This document shows, piece after piece, positions 18,464-27,110 of a stretch of DNA of 64,000 bases (position 1 is the first letter of the stretch; the number at the start of each line of letters is the position of its first letter). The stretch spans positions 1,204,154 through 1,268,153 of the forward strand of contig NZ_JAAWWL010000001.1 of the NCBI RefSeq assembly GCF_012272815.1, written 5' to 3'. Source of the DNA: Croceivirga thetidis (GTDB taxonomy: Bacteria; Bacteroidota; Bacteroidia; Flavobacteriales; Flavobacteriaceae). Under the pieces are notes generated by a model, which did not search any database, was not told where the DNA came from, and saw nothing but the letters and a program-made list of their open reading frames with translations. The position numbers and the translations under genes were made by a program.

Positions 18464-19330
18464 TTATCCCCTTCGCTTAAAATATCCAAGTAACTTTTTG
18501 ACATAACTCTCGTCAACCCGACAATCCAATGTTCCACAGCCGGCCTTGTTGAAAGAATCTTTGAAATAATCAACACGCTCAGCATGGTATCGCCAATATT
18601 GGTGTCTCACTTGTCTAGAACTTGTATTCACCAATTGAATCTTTCCAGATTCCGCATCCTGTACTTGAATCATTCCAAGATTTGGGATATACTCTTCTTT
18701 CTCGTCATAGATTCTAATACCGGTGACATCATGTTTATTTCCAACAATTCGAAGCGTATTATCATAGTCTTCGGCTACAAAATCTGACAATACAAATACA
18801 ATTGCCTTTTTCTTCATGACATTGGTCAAAAACTTCAAGGCCTCAGCTACATCGGTTTTATTGCTTTTTGGTTGGAATTCCAATAATTCACGTATGATAC
18901 GTAGCACATGGCTTTTACCCTTTTTTGGAGGGATGAAAAGCTCAACCTCATCAGTGAACAGTATCAAGCCCACTTTATCATTGTTCTGCAATGCCGAGAA
19001 GGCGAGTGTTGCAGATATTTCGGTAATTATTTCTTTTTTAAATTGGTTTAGGGTTCCGAACAATTCTGAACCACTAACGTCTGCCATGAGCATCATGGTA
19101 AGTTCACGTTCCTCTTCAAAAACCTTTACAAACGGCTCATTGTAGCGTGCGGTAACATTCCAGTCGATTGATCGCACATCATCACCGTACTGGTATTGTC
19201 GAACTTCACTAAATGTCATACCCCTTCCTTTGAAGGTAGAATGATATTCGCCACCAAAGATATTGTCAGACAACCTTCGGGTCTTAATTTCAATCTTACG
19301 TACTTTTTTTAAGAGCTCTTTTGTATCCAT
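18464..19330 (-). CDS. DUF58 domain protein (vWA-like)
   Basis: A 288-residue soluble DUF58 protein. The signature near residues 30-75 is present (GMTFSEVRQYQYGDDVRSIDWNVTAR), followed by a degenerate vWA-like fold in which LMADVSGSELFG keeps a D-x-S-G-S pattern. DUF58 proteins nearly always sit next to MoxR ATPases, as here (78 bases after it), and are thought to bridge the ATPase to membrane vWA partners. ATG start at 19330. Confidence 0.92.
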   Translation of the reverse strand: MDTKELLKKVRKIEIKTRRLSDNIFGGEYHSTFKGRGMTFSEVRQYQYGDDVRSIDWNVTARYNEPFVKVFEEERELTMMLMADVSGSELFGTLNQFKKEIITEISATLAFSALQNNDKVGLILFTDEVELFIPPKKGKSHVLRIIRELLEFQPKSNKTDVAEALKFLTNVMKKKAIVFVLSDFVAEDYDNTLRIVGNKHDVTGIRIYDEKEEYIPNLGMIQVQDAESGKIQLVNTSSRQVRHQYWRYHAERVDYFKDSFNKAGCGTLDCRVDESYVKKLLGYFKRRG

Positions 19331-19408
19331 TCTTCAGTAACACGATTTGAATAAGAAGCAATTTTAACTTGCGACTATTTAGCTGCAACATTGCAAATTG
19401 GCTACTGT

Positions 19409-20410
19409 CTAAGGCACCTCAACTTCGTTGACTATCTTATTTATGATTTCTTCTGAGGTTATATTTTCAGCTTCTGCCTCATAAGTAATTCCGATTCGGT
19501 GTCGCAATACATCGTGAACTACGGCGCGCACATCTTCAGGAATCACGTATCCACGTCTTTTAATAAAGGCATAGCATTTTGATGCGTTTGCGAGATTTAT
19601 ACTACCTCTTGGAGAAGCTCCAAAACTTATAAGGGGCTTTATGGTTTCCAGATTATATTTTTCCGGGTAACGCGTTGCAAAAACCAAATCGAGAATGTAC
19701 TTCTCAATCTTTTCATCCATATATACATCTTTCACAGCATTTTGTGCCTTTAAAATCTGTGCTACGGATACCACTGGTTTTATTTCTTCAAAGCCACCGT
19801 TCAAATTTTGGCGAATGATAAGCTGTTCTTCGTTGAGTTTCGGATAATCGATAACCGTTTTCAACATAAATCGGTCTACTTGTGCTTCTGGTAGTGGATA
19901 TGTTCCTTCCTGTTCCACAGGGTTTTGTGTGGCCATTACCAAAAACGGCGCATCCAATTTGAAGGTTTCATCACCAATAGTAACCTGTCTTTCTTGCATC
20001 GCTTCTAAAAGCGCGGATTGAACTTTGGCAGGAGCACGGTTAATCTCATCAGCTAAAACAAAATTTGCGAAAATCGGACCTTTCTTTATTGAGAAATCAT
20101 TCTCCTTGATATTGTAAATCAATGTTCCGATAACATCGGCCGGCAATAAGTCTGGAGTAAACTGAATTCTACTGAAGCTACCCTTAACAGCTTTAGCCAA
20201 TGTATTAATGGCCAAGGTCTTCGCGAGGCCAGGAACACCTTCCAATAAAATATGCCCCTTACCCAAAAGACCGATCAACAGTCTTTCAATCATCATTTTT
20301 TGGCCAACAATGGCCTTATTCATTTCAAGGGTAAGCAAATCGATAAATGCGCTTTCCTCAGCAATCTTCTCATTCACAGCACTGATATCCATTGTAGTAT
20401 TTTCTTCCAT
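19409..20410 (-). CDS. MoxR family AAA+ ATPase
   Basis: A 333-residue AAA+ protein. Walker A is GVPGLAKT, Walker B is LADEINRAPAKVQ, and the sensor region MATQNPVEQEGTYPLPEAQVDRF is typical of the MoxR clade. It is the first gene of an eight-gene operon (MoxR, DUF58, BatD-like, BatA to BatE). MoxR ATPases are considered chaperone-like remodelers acting with vWA proteins. ATG start at 20410, divergent from the aldo/keto reductase operon. Confidence 0.95.
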   Translation of the reverse strand: MEENTTMDISAVNEKIAEESAFIDLLTLEMNKAIVGQKMMIERLLIGLLGKGHILLEGVPGLAKTLAINTLAKAVKGSFSRIQFTPDLLPADVIGTLIYNIKENDFSIKKGPIFANFVLADEINRAPAKVQSALLEAMQERQVTIGDETFKLDAPFLVMATQNPVEQEGTYPLPEAQVDRFMLKTVIDYPKLNEEQLIIRQNLNGGFEEIKPVVSVAQILKAQNAVKDVYMDEKIEKYILDLVFATRYPEKYNLETIKPLISFGASPRGSINLANASKCYAFIKRRGYVIPEDVRAVVHDVLRHRIGITYEAEAENITSEEIINKIVNEVEVP

Positions 20411-20564
20411 AAAAACTGTTTAAATGGCTCTAAATAACCAAAATACAAGTAGCTCGCAAAATGAAAATTTATTCGGGATTGCGCTGTTAATTAATGGTTA
20501 AAATAGAGCTCTAAGACCATTATTTAGGAAGCTTTTAAGGGATATATTTTAAATTCACCGACCT

Positions 20565-21437
20565 ATGAAAAACAACAAGACATTTTCAAGAATAATTGCC
20601 GGCACAATGACCTGGGGAAGTTGGGGCAAAAAGCTCTCAACCAAAGAGATGTTGGAATTAATGAATTACTGTGTCTCAATAGGTATCACTTCATTTGACC
20701 ATGCCGACATTTATGGTGATTATGGCAATGAGGAAGAATTCGGGAAGGCTTTTAATTCAAGTGCAATTTCACGAGAAGAAATTCAGATAATTTCAAAATG
20801 TGGGATTCAGATGACCAATGGTAGACCAAACAGGGTAGCACATTATCAATACGATTCTGAATATATAATTTGGTCTTGTGAAAGGTCGTTGTCTATGCTT
20901 CAGACAGAGTATTTAGACTTGCTTCTACTGCATCGACCAAGCCCGTTGATGCATCCTAATGAGGTGGCCAAGGCCATTCAAAAGTTGACCAAAGAAGGAA
21001 AAATAAAAAGTTTCGGTGTTTCGAATTTTAGCCCGTCGCAAATAGCAATGCTTGAAAAGGATATTGCTGTGCAGGCAAATCAAGTAGAATATTCCCTGAC
21101 CCATTTAAATCCGATGTACGATGGTACATTTGACGATTGTATTGCCAATGAGAGAATGGCCATGGCTTGGAGTCCTTTGGGCAGTTATTTTCGTGAGGAC
21201 GGTGAAGTCACAAAGCGGATTAAAAAAGTAATGGATGAATTGGTTGAAAAATATCAATGCAATGAAAGCCAATTGCTTCTGGCCTTTATGATGAAACACC
21301 CTGCAAACATCTTTGCCGTTGTGGGCACTTCGCAAAAAGCACGTTTGAAAGAATCTCTAGAAGCAGCTTCAATCGCATTGGAACATCAAGATTGGTTCCA
21401 TTTGCTTGAGGCAAGTCATGGGCATCAGGTACCTTAA
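20565..21437 (+). CDS. Aldo/keto reductase
   Basis: A 290-residue NADPH-dependent TIM-barrel reductase. The catalytic tetrad is visible: D and Y in FDHADIYGDYG, K in IISKCG and H in LLLLHRPSP. The family signature GKIKSFGVSNFSPSQI follows, and the length is close to the YdhF group. It heads a plus-strand row with an SDR 9 bases downstream and an AlbA_2 gene overlapping that. The physiological substrate is unknown, but two consecutive reductases suggest carbonyl detoxification or sugar metabolism. Confidence 0.92.
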   Translation: MKNNKTFSRIIAGTMTWGSWGKKLSTKEMLELMNYCVSIGITSFDHADIYGDYGNEEEFGKAFNSSAISREEIQIISKCGIQMTNGRPNRVAHYQYDSEYIIWSCERSLSMLQTEYLDLLLLHRPSPLMHPNEVAKAIQKLTKEGKIKSFGVSNFSPSQIAMLEKDIAVQANQVEYSLTHLNPMYDGTFDDCIANERMAMAWSPLGSYFREDGEVTKRIKKVMDELVEKYQCNESQLLLAFMMKHPANIFAVVGTSQKARLKESLEAASIALEHQDWFHLLEASHGHQVP

Positions 21438-21446
21438 TTAAATTAT

Positions 21447-22202
21447 ATGAGCAAAACGATACTTATAACTGGGGCAACCAGCGGAATTGGAAAGGCTACT
21501 GCGGAGCTTTTTGCCAAAAATGGCCATTCCCTAATTCTTTGTGGAAGAAGACAAAATCGCCTTGATTCACTAAAGACAGAGCTCGCACATAAAACCACCG
21601 TGGTTACTTTAAATTTTGATGTTCGTGACCGAGAAGCAGTAGCAGATTCAATTGCCTCTTTGAGTCCTGAATTTTCGAATATTGATGTTCTTATCAATAA
21701 CGCAGGAAACGCCCATGGGTTGGATACTGTAGACATGGCCAATCTTGATGATTGGGATGCGATGTTGGATATAAATGTCAAAGGATTGCTGTATGTGACC
21801 AAAGCCGTTATGCCCAAGATGATCGAAAAACAAGAAGGTCATATCATTAATATTGGATCGCTGGCTGGAAAGGAAGTTTATCAAAAAGGAAATGTCTATT
21901 GTGCCAGTAAACATGCGGTTGATGCTATTAACCAAGGACTGCGTTTAGATTTGAATGAACATAATATTAGGGTCGGGGCTATAAATCCAGGTTTGGTAGA
22001 AACCGAGTTTAGCGAAGTGCGATTCAAAGGAGATGTTGAGCGGGCAAAAACCGTTTATAAAGGTTATGAGCCATTACGTGCCATTGATATCGCCGAGATT
22101 ATCGAATTCGTCATTACTAGACCTCGTCATGTAAACATCGCAGATTTATTGGTTTTGCCCACCGCTCAGGCCAGCTCGGCAATTGTCAAGAAGAATTTAT
22201 GA
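21447..22202 (+). CDS. Short-chain dehydrogenase/reductase (YdfG-like)
   Basis: A 251-residue classical SDR. The cofactor motif TGATSGIG is near the start, the NNAG motif at about residue 88, and the catalytic S-Y-K is represented by NIGSLAG and YCASK. It resembles the NADP-dependent YdfG group that reduces serine, 3-hydroxy acids or malonic semialdehyde, a functional guess only. It starts 9 bases after the aldo/keto reductase, and its stop overlaps the next ATG by 4 bases. Confidence 0.92.
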   Translation: MSKTILITGATSGIGKATAELFAKNGHSLILCGRRQNRLDSLKTELAHKTTVVTLNFDVRDREAVADSIASLSPEFSNIDVLINNAGNAHGLDTVDMANLDDWDAMLDINVKGLLYVTKAVMPKMIEKQEGHIINIGSLAGKEVYQKGNVYCASKHAVDAINQGLRLDLNEHNIRVGAINPGLVETEFSEVRFKGDVERAKTVYKGYEPLRAIDIAEIIEFVITRPRHVNIADLLVLPTAQASSAIVKKNL

Positions 22203-23335
22203 TCAATAAACGCCTTCTTGTCAAAAACTTACTTGCCCATAATGACGAGAATAGTTTTTATGACAAAAAGCGTTTTATATCAATTGGTGAAAAAGAAGGA
22301 AAAGCAAAATTTCTAAAACATGTTTGTGCCTTGGCCAATAGTAATCCTGCCAATAATTCCTATATAGTTGTTGGGGTTGAGGATGAAGACAACAAAATAG
22401 TCGGAGTTGACTTTTTCGATGATAGTAAGATCCAAAATCTGGTAAATGCTTATTTGGATAACCCACCTATTATTTCATATGAGAACATTCCGTTCCCACA
22501 TTTGCCGGAAGGTAAAGTCGTTGGCTTGGTGACGATTAAGTCCAATGGAAAGGTTTGCGCATTGCGCAAGAATATTTGGAAATATTATGGTGGTGCTGTT
22601 TTTTTTAGGGAAGGTAGTATTAGCCTGCCAAAGGCGTTTGACATCGAGTTGAAAAACATCAACTCAGAAAAAGTTGCCACTATTGAACAACATGCCCGAA
22701 ATAATATTGAATTGACCCTAGATGGCGTAATTGATTTTATCAATAACAGGCATGCAGATTTAACCAGTAATTATAAGGTTTTTAAGGAGCAGTTTGTGGT
22801 TTGTTGGGCTGGAAACGCAAAAAGAGTAAAGGACCAAACATACTATTCAAGGGTCGATATTGAGTTGATAAACGAACAGGTAAAACTATTTTATTCGGCG
22901 CTTGATGAGGTTTCCATTTCCTATGACGAAGACACCTTTTCAACACTTGAATACGTTCAATTAGGATTGGGAAAGCAACAAAAGTATTTTCCATTAGAAG
23001 AGGTAGTGATTACGTTCTCAAATAATGGTAGCTACAAAATTGATAGTAATCTCGTTTTTGAGCCTCCAGAATACGATAAGAAAACCTTACATCATATTTT
23101 CAATGCGAATAACGCCCTTATTCAAAAAGTAGTAAAAGGGATTAAACTTTCTCCTGCTGAAGAGCAGGATTTACAGTACTTACCTGACACCTATTTAATA
23201 TGCTACTTAAATGGTTTTGAGGAATCCTTGGCATTGATGGAAGAGGCCCGTCCGGTTCTAAAGAGTTACGATAAAGATATTTACGAATCTCTTAAACTGG
23301 CTCTTCGTATTCTGCGAAAGGTTAGGTATAATTAA
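22199..23335 (+). CDS. AlbA_2 (Schlafen-type) domain protein
   Basis: A 378-residue protein with an N-terminal AlbA_2 domain (about 15-140): EKEGKAKFLKHVCALANS and YIVVGVEDEDNKIVGVD match the pattern of putative nucleic-acid or ATP-binding AlbA_2 domains. The remaining 230 residues are not recognised and lack the usual C-terminal winged helix. The ATG overlaps the SDR stop by 4 bases, so it is translationally coupled to a metabolic gene, an unusual setting for this domain. Its 3' end overlaps the convergent kinase gene by 4 bases. Confidence 0.75.
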   Translation: MINKRLLVKNLLAHNDENSFYDKKRFISIGEKEGKAKFLKHVCALANSNPANNSYIVVGVEDEDNKIVGVDFFDDSKIQNLVNAYLDNPPIISYENIPFPHLPEGKVVGLVTIKSNGKVCALRKNIWKYYGGAVFFREGSISLPKAFDIELKNINSEKVATIEQHARNNIELTLDGVIDFINNRHADLTSNYKVFKEQFVVCWAGNAKRVKDQTYYSRVDIELINEQVKLFYSALDEVSISYDEDTFSTLEYVQLGLGKQQKYFPLEEVVITFSNNGSYKIDSNLVFEPPEYDKKTLHHIFNANNALIQKVVKGIKLSPAEEQDLQYLPDTYLICYLNGFEESLALMEEARPVLKSYDKDIYESLKLALRILRKVRYN

Positions 23336-24285
23336 GACAGTTTCAATTGCTCTTGGGTCGGTAATGAAACAATTGCACCGAAGTTAGTAGTGGTTAGGGC
23401 CCCAGCTTTATTCGCAACTTCAACCATATATTTTAAATGATCAAAGTCATCCACTACTTGCGAAGGATGGTCCAAACATGAAATTTGATACAAAAGGCAT
23501 CCGATGAAAGCATCGCCAGCCCCAGTCGTATCTACAGGATTTACTTCAATACTTTGAACAGTAATTTGGTTTGAGGTAGTACTCAAAAATGTACCTTCTT
23601 TTCCTAATGTTATGGTAATGATTGTTGCACCCATTTCATGGAGGGCAGAACAAGCTTCTTCAATTGATTCTTTTCCAGAAAGAAGCTGGGCTTCTTCAAG
23701 GCTGAATTTACACAAATGCGATTTTTCAATATAGGGTAGGCATTTTTTGATGAAGGTCGTTTCATTATTTTTCCATAGGTCACCTCTGAAGTTTGGATCA
23801 AAACTTATAAATACATCACAACAAAGGGAATCAAATAAAAAATGACTGTAAGTCTCTTCAAGGTTGCCTCCCAATAAGGCTGTAGCTGCCCCAAAATGAA
23901 CTATATTTTTGGCCATTTCTTTTTTTACCCCACTGTCATAAGTCAATTCTATATCAGCCCCCCTACTGAACACGAAATCGCGTTCTCCATCTTGTGCAAT
24001 TGAGACAAATGCCAGAGTAGTGAATGTTTCGCTACGTTGCACCATCGAAATATCAACCCCTTCGTTTTTGATGGTATCCAACAAAAAGGCACCAAAAGGG
24101 TCATTGCCCACACAACCAATAAATGAACTCTTTCCTCCTAGTTTGGCTATGGCACAGGCTACGTTTGCTGGAGCTCCCCCTGCTTTCTTACTGAACATGG
24201 TAGCCTTCGAAAGGTCGTTTCCTTGATTTTCGGCAACAAAGTCAATGAGTAATTCACCGACACAAAAGACATTGGTCTTAGGCAT
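23332..24285 (-). CDS. PfkB family carbohydrate kinase (fructokinase-like)
   Basis: A 317-residue ribokinase-fold kinase. The N-terminal PfkB signature (KAGGAPANVACAIAKLGG) and the C-terminal anion-hole motif DTTGAGDAF with its catalytic aspartate are intact. The length and N-terminus (VFCVGELLIDFV) fit bacterial fructokinases. The open frame continues 29 codons upstream, but that stretch holds the promoter (TTG at 24329-24331, 20 bases, TAACTTTG), so ATG at 24285 is the start. No sugar transporter is adjacent. Confidence 0.92.
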   Translation of the reverse strand: MPKTNVFCVGELLIDFVAENQGNDLSKATMFSKKAGGAPANVACAIAKLGGKSSFIGCVGNDPFGAFLLDTIKNEGVDISMVQRSETFTTLAFVSIAQDGERDFVFSRGADIELTYDSGVKKEMAKNIVHFGAATALLGGNLEETYSHFLFDSLCCDVFISFDPNFRGDLWKNNETTFIKKCLPYIEKSHLCKFSLEEAQLLSGKESIEEACSALHEMGATIITITLGKEGTFLSTTSNQITVQSIEVNPVDTTGAGDAFIGCLLYQISCLDHPSQVVDDFDHLKYMVEVANKAGALTTTNFGAIVSLPTQEQLKLS

Positions 24286-24300
24286 AATTAGAATAATGCG

Positions 24301-24331
24301 CAAAGTTAATTCTTTGACAGAATTGTGCCAA
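24301..24331 (-). promoter_or_regulatory. Promoter of the PfkB kinase gene
   Basis: On the minus strand there is TTG (24331-24329), a 20-base spacer and TAACTTTG (24308-24301). This matches the flavobacterial TTG-N17-23-TAnnTTTG promoter in both boxes, 15 bases upstream of the ATG. Confidence 0.65.
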
Positions 24332-24402
24332 AAAGGGCAAAGTTTTACCTTAAGTTGTTCTTGGGTTGGCACTATGTGGTTAATATTGACAAAAATTGAA
24401 AT

Positions 24403-25128
24403 ATGAGAACCTTAGTATTCGGTGACATTCATTCCGGATTAAAAGCTTTAAAGCAACTGCTTCGAAGGGCTGAGGTTACGCCCGAAGACCATTTGATTTT
24501 TTTAGGAGATTATGTTGATTCTTGGAGTGATGCTTTTGAAACGGTTTCTTTTTTAATTGAATTGAATACAACCCATAATTGCACATTCATAAGAGGAAAT
24601 CATGATGATTTATGCTGGGAATGGATGAAAACATCAAATGAAAACACGACTTGGCTGATGCATGGTGGTGAAGCAACCATGAACTCTTATTTAAATGCAG
24701 GAAGGGATAATTGGCAACCTCATCTTGAATTTTATTCGAATTTGAAAAGTTTTCTTTTGGACAAGGATAAACGACTATTTCTCCATGCCGGTTTTACTAA
24801 TTTGAAGGGGATTGAATATGAATACTTTGAAAAGTTATTTTACTGGGACAGGACCTTATGGGAACTAGCTTGTGCCGTTGATAAAAATATTCGGCCAGGG
24901 GCGCCCAATTATCCCAAAAGATTGTCACTTTATCACGAAATATTTATTGGGCACACACCCATCTCAAAAACTACCACCGCCATACCCCGATTAGCAGCTA
25001 ATGTTTGGAATGTTGACACTGGAGCAGCTTTCAAAGGGCCTATTACTGCATTGGATATTGATTCCAAAAAATATTGGCAAAGTGATGCGGTTCAAAGTTT
25101 TTATCCGAATGAAAAAGGTAGGAATTAA
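24403..25128 (+). CDS. Calcineurin-like metallophosphoesterase
   Basis: A 241-residue phosphoesterase of the serine/threonine phosphatase (PrpE/ApaH-like) type. The dinuclear metal motifs are all present: GDIHS near the N-terminus, GDYVD, GNHDD, LHAGF and GHTPIS. It probably dephosphorylates proteins or small phosphate esters such as diadenosine tetraphosphate. ATG start at 24403. It diverges from the kinase and ends at a bidirectional hairpin shared with the next gene. Confidence 0.92.
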   Translation: MRTLVFGDIHSGLKALKQLLRRAEVTPEDHLIFLGDYVDSWSDAFETVSFLIELNTTHNCTFIRGNHDDLCWEWMKTSNENTTWLMHGGEATMNSYLNAGRDNWQPHLEFYSNLKSFLLDKDKRLFLHAGFTNLKGIEYEYFEKLFYWDRTLWELACAVDKNIRPGAPNYPKRLSLYHEIFIGHTPISKTTTAIPRLAANVWNVDTGAAFKGPITALDIDSKKYWQSDAVQSFYPNEKGRN

Positions 25129-25164
25129 AAAAGGCCAATTTCTAATTTGAAATTGACCTTTTTT
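25127..25164. terminator. Bidirectional terminator hairpin
   Basis: AAAAAAGGCCAATTTC and GAAATTGACCTTTTTT pair around a short loop with one mismatch. A and T runs on both flanks allow it to serve the phosphatase (plus) and the helix-hairpin-helix gene (minus). Confidence 0.8.
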
Positions 25165-25189
25165 GGTGGTTATTTAAGTTAGCTATTTA

Positions 25190-25804
25190 CTATAGTTTTC
25201 CGCCTTTGTGTTCATCTTGCCATTTGGCCAGTTTTTTCCATTCACCTTTATATGCCATTTTAGCTTGACGGGGCCACGATTTCGGATCATGAATTCTATA
25301 ACGATCTCCACCTGAATCCAATACTTCTTGACATTTCTTTACAGGGGCTTCTGAAAGTGCTTTCCACGTTTTAATCCCAAAATTATGAAAGAGGCCTTCA
25401 ATTTTTGGACCGATACCTTCGACAATTTTAAGATCATCTTGTTTAATTCGCTTGCCAAAAGCAGCTTTTGCTGCTGCAGCATCAAATGCTACCACAGGCG
25501 CAGCGCTGGCCGCCAATGAAGAGGCGGTAGCCTTGGTCTTGGTAGTTGCCGTTTTTCTTGGAGCCCTAGGTTTTGCGGGGGCAGCTTTTTTGGTAGTTGC
25601 CGCAGCGGCAACCTTTTTATTACAGGCATCCAAGTCTGCCTGCAATTTAGAGTTCTTGTCTTTTAACGCCCTTAATTCATCGGAGTGGTCGTCGAGCAAT
25701 TCTGTTTGTTCGCCATTTCTCTTGCCCCAGAAATAGCCCAAAAGACCACAAATTGCACCAACCAACAAGGGAATAAGCCAGCACCAAATATTTTCAAAAT
25801 TCAT
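25190..25804 (-). CDS. Membrane-anchored helix-hairpin-helix protein
   Basis: A 204-residue protein in four visible parts. There is a membrane helix at about 8-27, a short coiled coil (about 38-65) and a linker of alternating Lys, Ala, Thr and Pro (about 66-110). A helix-hairpin-helix region follows (about 122-175, DDLKIVEGIGPKIEGLF). Similar Bacteroidetes proteins are often misnamed as ribosomal L21-like. The HhH suggests binding of DNA or RNA from a membrane anchor, but nothing here proves it. It follows the OmpA-domain gene by 23 bases, so the two are cotranscribed. Confidence 0.7.
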   Translation of the reverse strand: MNFENIWCWLIPLLVGAICGLLGYFWGKRNGEQTELLDDHSDELRALKDKNSKLQADLDACNKKVAAAATTKKAAPAKPRAPRKTATTKTKATASSLAASAAPVVAFDAAAAKAAFGKRIKQDDLKIVEGIGPKIEGLFHNFGIKTWKALSEAPVKKCQEVLDSGGDRYRIHDPKSWPRQAKMAYKGEWKKLAKWQDEHKGGKL

Positions 25805-25827
25805 AATGTTCTAATTTAAAATGTTAT

Positions 25828-26745
25828 TTAGTTAAGTGTTACTTCTACTCGTCTGTTCAATGCTCTGCCTTCTTCGGTCGAATTGGAGGCTATGGGTGCG
25901 TCAGGCCCTTTTGAACTTGATTCTGTTTTGTCTGCCGGAATTCCATTTTGGGCTAAATAGTCTCTTATAAAATCGGCTCTTTCTTGTGCAAGGGCAATGT
26001 TCGTCGACCTACTTCCTGTATTGTCGGTGTGGCCAATAACCAAACATTTGGCATCAGGCACCTGGTCAAGATAAGATGCGATTTTTGCTATCTTTTGTCG
26101 CTGCTCAGAAGAAAGGTTGATTGAAGCCTCACCCGTTTCAAAATAGATTTTTAAAGGGTCAGCTTTAATATCAGCTAAAAGATCCGAGAGTTTTTCTTCG
26201 GCATCTTCAGCTCTGACATCCATTTTATAGTCAATCGGACCTAAAAGCACACCATTTAGTGGCAATAAATCATTCATTAGCCGTCCGAATGTAGCGGTCT
26301 GTGAAGAAGGTATGCCTTGTTCTACAAAATAATTCTTGACTCGGTTTGCACGAGCTAAACCGAGATTGGGAAAGGCAGTAGGATTTGTTTCGTCATCACG
26401 ATACAAACCAGTTATACTGATAATTTTTCCTTCATTTTCAGCTAAATAACCTTTTAGCTGGTCGATTCCGCCATCGATTCCTGAAGCAATCGGATTCTTA
26501 AAGTTTGCTGAGGATAAATCGAAATTAAAATTATCATCGATTTCAAATGCGAAATCCCCATCCTTAAATGAAAGTGGAAACGAGGTAGGTTCAGGTTCAA
26601 CTACAGCAGGTACATTTTCTTCCTCTGTAATTTCAGTATCACTCACAGCTGATAGGGCACAGTCACTACAAAGTGTGAAATATAAATAAGTCCCTAAAAT
26701 AATAGCAATGAGCATACCCAACGGGTACACAAGATTTTTAGTCAT
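25828..26745 (-). CDS. OmpA domain protein with N-terminal membrane anchor
   Basis: A 305-residue protein. A hydrophobic segment at about 6-26 is either an uncleaved anchor or signal. A variable middle region is followed by the peptidoglycan-binding OmpA domain in the last 110 residues: IYFETGEASINLSSEQ, VIGHTDNTGSRSTN and ALNRRVEV. The middle part looks like a second, degenerate OmpA-type repeat (ISITGLYRDDETNP, LGLARANRVKNYF). It is the first gene of a pair with the membrane-anchored HhH protein. Confidence 0.85.
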   Translation of the reverse strand: MTKNLVYPLGMLIAIILGTYLYFTLCSDCALSAVSDTEITEEENVPAVVEPEPTSFPLSFKDGDFAFEIDDNFNFDLSSANFKNPIASGIDGGIDQLKGYLAENEGKIISITGLYRDDETNPTAFPNLGLARANRVKNYFVEQGIPSSQTATFGRLMNDLLPLNGVLLGPIDYKMDVRAEDAEEKLSDLLADIKADPLKIYFETGEASINLSSEQRQKIAKIASYLDQVPDAKCLVIGHTDNTGSRSTNIALAQERADFIRDYLAQNGIPADKTESSSKGPDAPIASNSTEEGRALNRRVEVTLN

Positions 26746-27108
26746 TTCAGTATGAATAGTGTTCGGCCCACAAATTATCCAAAAATCTTTAAAAAGCGTT
26801 AATTTTTTCTATTAAATGTTAAAAACCAGCAAGTTATTTCAAAATATTTCAACTCATAATTTCTAATTAAGATGAAAATGAAAAAAGACATTTGCCATTT
26901 ATACAGTTTTTCTTACCAGTTATAATAAGATGCATTTTTCTTCAGGTTTTTTAAAAGAAATTTGAATCAACAATGAAAACAGAAGAGCCTCTGTTTCTCC
27001 CGACAAAGTTCCGGCATTGAAACAGGGCTTCAAGATATTTAAGTTTGAGTTAGTTAAGTTGGTTTTGAAAACCGTCATCATTCGGGGGAAGATGGCGGTT
27101 TTTCTTTT
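26746..27108. other. Intergenic stretch upstream of the OmpA gene
   Basis: This stretch of 363 bases lies between two minus-strand genes. The left two thirds are AT-rich with no gene I can support and should hold the OmpA promoter. The right part (from about 26960) holds the candidate plus-strand small RNA and its terminator, listed separately. Confidence 0.6.
26960..27108 (+). ncRNA. Candidate small RNA or leader with micro-ORF
   Basis: A strong plus-strand terminator at 27068-27110 stands where no plus-strand gene is annotated. Ahead of it are two mutually exclusive stems. Stem A pairs AAACAGA (26977-26983) with TCTGTTT (26990-26996). Stem B pairs CTGTTTC (26991-26997) with GAAACAG (27019-27025) and adds an inner CCG/CGG. 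A 15-codon ORF (26973-27020, MKTEEPLFLPTKFRH) overlaps both stems. No good TAnnTTTG promoter was found. It may be a free-standing RNA, a small protein gene or an antisense transcript. Confidence 0.4.
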
Positions 27109-27110
27109 TT
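27068..27110 (+). terminator. Strong plus-strand terminator without an annotated gene
   Basis: AAAACCGTCATC (27068-27079) pairs with GATGGCGGTTTT (27091-27102) over 12 positions with one G-U, followed by TCTTTTTT. The minus-strand side lacks a T run, so it does not look like the end of the aldehyde dehydrogenase mRNA. Confidence 0.8.

Noticed and set aside
24286-24372. N-terminal extension of the PfkB kinase
   Set aside because: The region contains a full TTG-N20-TAnnTTTG promoter for the gene, so it is upstream of transcription.
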